From NCBI GenBank assembly GCA_964492715.1, contig CAZBLK010000029.1:1-30909 (forward strand): DNA of 30,909 nucleotides. The letters are read 5' to 3'. The position numbers were made by a program, and so were the translations under genes. This DNA comes from CAZBLK01 sp964492715. Its GTDB lineage: Bacteria > Bacillota > Clostridia > Lachnospirales > WRBF01. The notes beneath the pieces are model-generated. The model did no database searches. It saw only the letters and a list, made by a program, of their open reading frames with translations, and had not been told where the DNA came from. Of this stretch, positions 29,294 to 30,909 are shown one piece after another. The stretch's first letter is position 1; every line of letters starts with the position of its first letter.

Positions 29294-30880
29294 CTATGCA
29301 GCATTTTTAAGAAGCTCACCTACCTCGTTCCAATACTTTTGGCGAACGGTCATAGCGTCTATGACAGAAACAAAGCCGTCAATTCTTGCACGTTGTTCAA
29401 TTTTTACAGGGCGAACTTTCCGTGTTTCTAAGCTTTGCTTTAACGCTACATTCAAGAAATGGGCTTTTAATAAGCTGTTTTCAACTATGTAGAAGTTTTC
29501 ATCTTTGAGTATGCCCTCAAATTCACGTATAACTGGCGTAAGATTTTCGCCTTGGTGTACATCGTCCATGTTGAAGCCGTATTCTTTCATGTCGTTAATT
29601 AAATACTGTGCACTGTAACGGTCATAGCCGACTTTTAAAACATAAATGTCGTACTCATCACGCAAAGAAACAAACCATTTAAGCACATCTTTGTAGTCAA
29701 CGTAGTTTTCGCCACTCAATGTGAGGATACCTTTTTTTACAAATATGTCATAGGGTACGCCGTCCGTTTGCTGTGCTTTTTCAAGGCGGTTAGCTGGCAT
29801 GAAAAATTGTGTAAAGGAATAGAGCTTTCCCTCACGCTCTATTATTACAGTGGCGGCGGTTAGGTCTGTTGTTTGTGAGAGGTCAATACCGCCTGCAGCG
29901 TAACTACCTCTAAAATCTTTTAGTGACTTTCCGTCCAAGCTTGCTTTTTCAACTAATCCATAATCAAGCCACGCTACACTACTGTTTTGCTTGACGTTGC
30001 AGTATTTAGTTAAAAATTCCGCTTTTTTGGAGAGTGAATTTTCGGCTACGGCTATTTCCTCTTTGAAAAAGTCTGCTGAAACAGATACGCCCATGTTCGG
30101 GTTAGATTTTTTTAATTCCTCTATGTCGTTCCACTTATCGGGGTCATCAACGATATACAAAAATGGCAATAAACGACGCTCTTTGCTGCTTCCCTTCAAA
30201 AAAGCCGTTGAGCGTTTCATCAACTCGTCATAGATTCCATCGTTAACATACCCTGCTGTTGAAATGCTTAAAATTATCGGCTGCCGCCTTGCACCTAAAG
30301 CCGATTTCATAACCTCGTATTGCTTTAAGCCGCCGTCACCGCTCCAACTTGCAACCTCATCGTTAACAACTAAGTTAGGGTTAAAGCCGTCTGACTTTTT
30401 TGCATTGAAGGCAAGCGGCTTAACGCTCGTGTTGCTATGTTCAATGTATATATCACTGCGGCGTTTGCGTGATATTCCGCTTAGTTCGTCCTCCTTTTGT
30501 ATCATTTGATAGAAGTTGTCGTATACAATGTTTGCCTGTTCTAGCTTTGGTGCTAGGCAGTATATTTTTGCTCCATACTCGCCGTCAAGGTATGCCATGC
30601 AAGCAATAACTGCACTTGCAAACAGCGTTTTACCGTTCTTTCTTGATATGACTACAAAAACTTCTCGGAATATCCGCATGTTGTCACAATCGACAATGCC
30701 GAATATTACCGATACCATAGCCTTTTGCCATAGTTCTAGCTTTAACAGGTCATTTCGCCCTTCACAATGGTGACAAAAGTTTTCAATGAATTTAATAGCC
30801 TTATTAGCTTTTTTGGCGTTGAAAAAATATTCGCTGCTTTCAAGCCCCTTGACGATATACTCAACGCAGTTGATAACAAT
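29294..30880 (-). CDS. Terminase large subunit (Terminase_1 type); start not resolved
   Basis: The motor and nuclease of DNA packaging. The ATPase shows a Q-like LELWQKAMVSVIFG segment, Walker A VISRKNGKT and Walker B LVVNDEVASW. The nuclease domain begins near GGIDLSQTTDLTAATVI and includes VLKVGYDRYSAQYLIND. An ATG at 30718 would cut off the Q-like segment. The open frame runs on upstream as NCVEYIVKGLESSEYFFNAK, KANKAIKFIENFCHHC and GRNDLLKLELW, all typical of the family. It meets TAG at 30883-30881 with no ATG, GTG or TTG between. The real start is ATT, or the TAG is a nonsense codon, or an indel lies near the window edge. The small terminase would lie to the right. Confidence 0.9.
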   Translation of the reverse strand: MVINCVEYIVKGLESSEYFFNAKKANKAIKFIENFCHHCEGRNDLLKLELWQKAMVSVIFGIVDCDNMRIFREVFVVISRKNGKTLFASAVIACMAYLDGEYGAKIYCLAPKLEQANIVYDNFYQMIQKEDELSGISRKRRSDIYIEHSNTSVKPLAFNAKKSDGFNPNLVVNDEVASWSGDGGLKQYEVMKSALGARRQPIILSISTAGYVNDGIYDELMKRSTAFLKGSSKERRLLPFLYIVDDPDKWNDIEELKKSNPNMGVSVSADFFKEEIAVAENSLSKKAEFLTKYCNVKQNSSVAWLDYGLVEKASLDGKSLKDFRGSYAAGGIDLSQTTDLTAATVIIEREGKLYSFTQFFMPANRLEKAQQTDGVPYDIFVKKGILTLSGENYVDYKDVLKWFVSLRDEYDIYVLKVGYDRYSAQYLINDMKEYGFNMDDVHQGENLTPVIREFEGILKDENFYIVENSLLKAHFLNVALKQSLETRKVRPVKIEQRARIDGFVSVIDAMTVRQKYWNEVGELLKNAA

Positions 30881-30909
30881 CTAAAAATATGGTAAAATAA
30901 TGGAATGGC

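Overview
The window is AT-rich low-GC Firmicute DNA, most likely from a Clostridia-type host. Strong AGGAGG ribosome sites, SLH cell-wall domains, a SleB-type hydrolase domain and a perfect CIRCE heat-shock operator all point that way. It reads as the late half of a siphovirus prophage plus about 12 kb of accessory cargo. No tRNA, rRNA or CRISPR array was seen.

From 30.9 kb down to 12.8 kb, all on the minus strand, lies an HK97-type morphogenesis and lysis module in canonical order: large terminase, portal, prohead protease, major capsid, head-tail connector, head closure, tail terminator, a small unknown protein, gp10-like, phi13-type major tail protein, the G/GT tail chaperone pair with a -1 slippery site, tape measure, Dit, small tail protein, repeat-rich tail protein, Tal-like protein with a histidine-rich shaft, a receptor-binding protein whose last 40 residues look like a diversity-generating-retroelement variable region, two small conserved phage proteins, holin, and a three-part endolysin.

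From about 12.4 kb down to 0.6 kb is cargo on both strands: a patatin-like phospholipase; a CIRCE-controlled operon of a metallo-beta-lactamase-fold hydrolase (frameshifted) and an unknown 160-residue partner; a convergent restriction-modification pair whose nuclease I recognise as a BglI homologue; small unknown genes; a candidate structured RNA; a DUF1643 protein; an XRE regulator; a secreted SLH/RCC1 beta-propeller protein; and a winged-helix regulator. The first 55 bases look like the start of a minus-strand site-specific recombinase. A 13-bp direct repeat lies in the two intergenic spaces that bracket the cargo.

Three genes (portal, a tail protein, the MBL hydrolase) each carry what looks like a single net +1 frameshift. 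The tape-measure gene appears to start at ATT, and the terminase frame has no normal start in the window. The prophage may therefore be decaying, or the sequence may contain indel errors.

The most interesting item is the HrcA/CIRCE-controlled MBL operon. HrcA needs GroEL to stay active, so a cargo operon with a CIRCE operator could respond to chaperonin titration, for example by an infecting phage. Next are the structured RNA at 6132-6244 and the A-depleted variable region with no reverse transcriptase in view.
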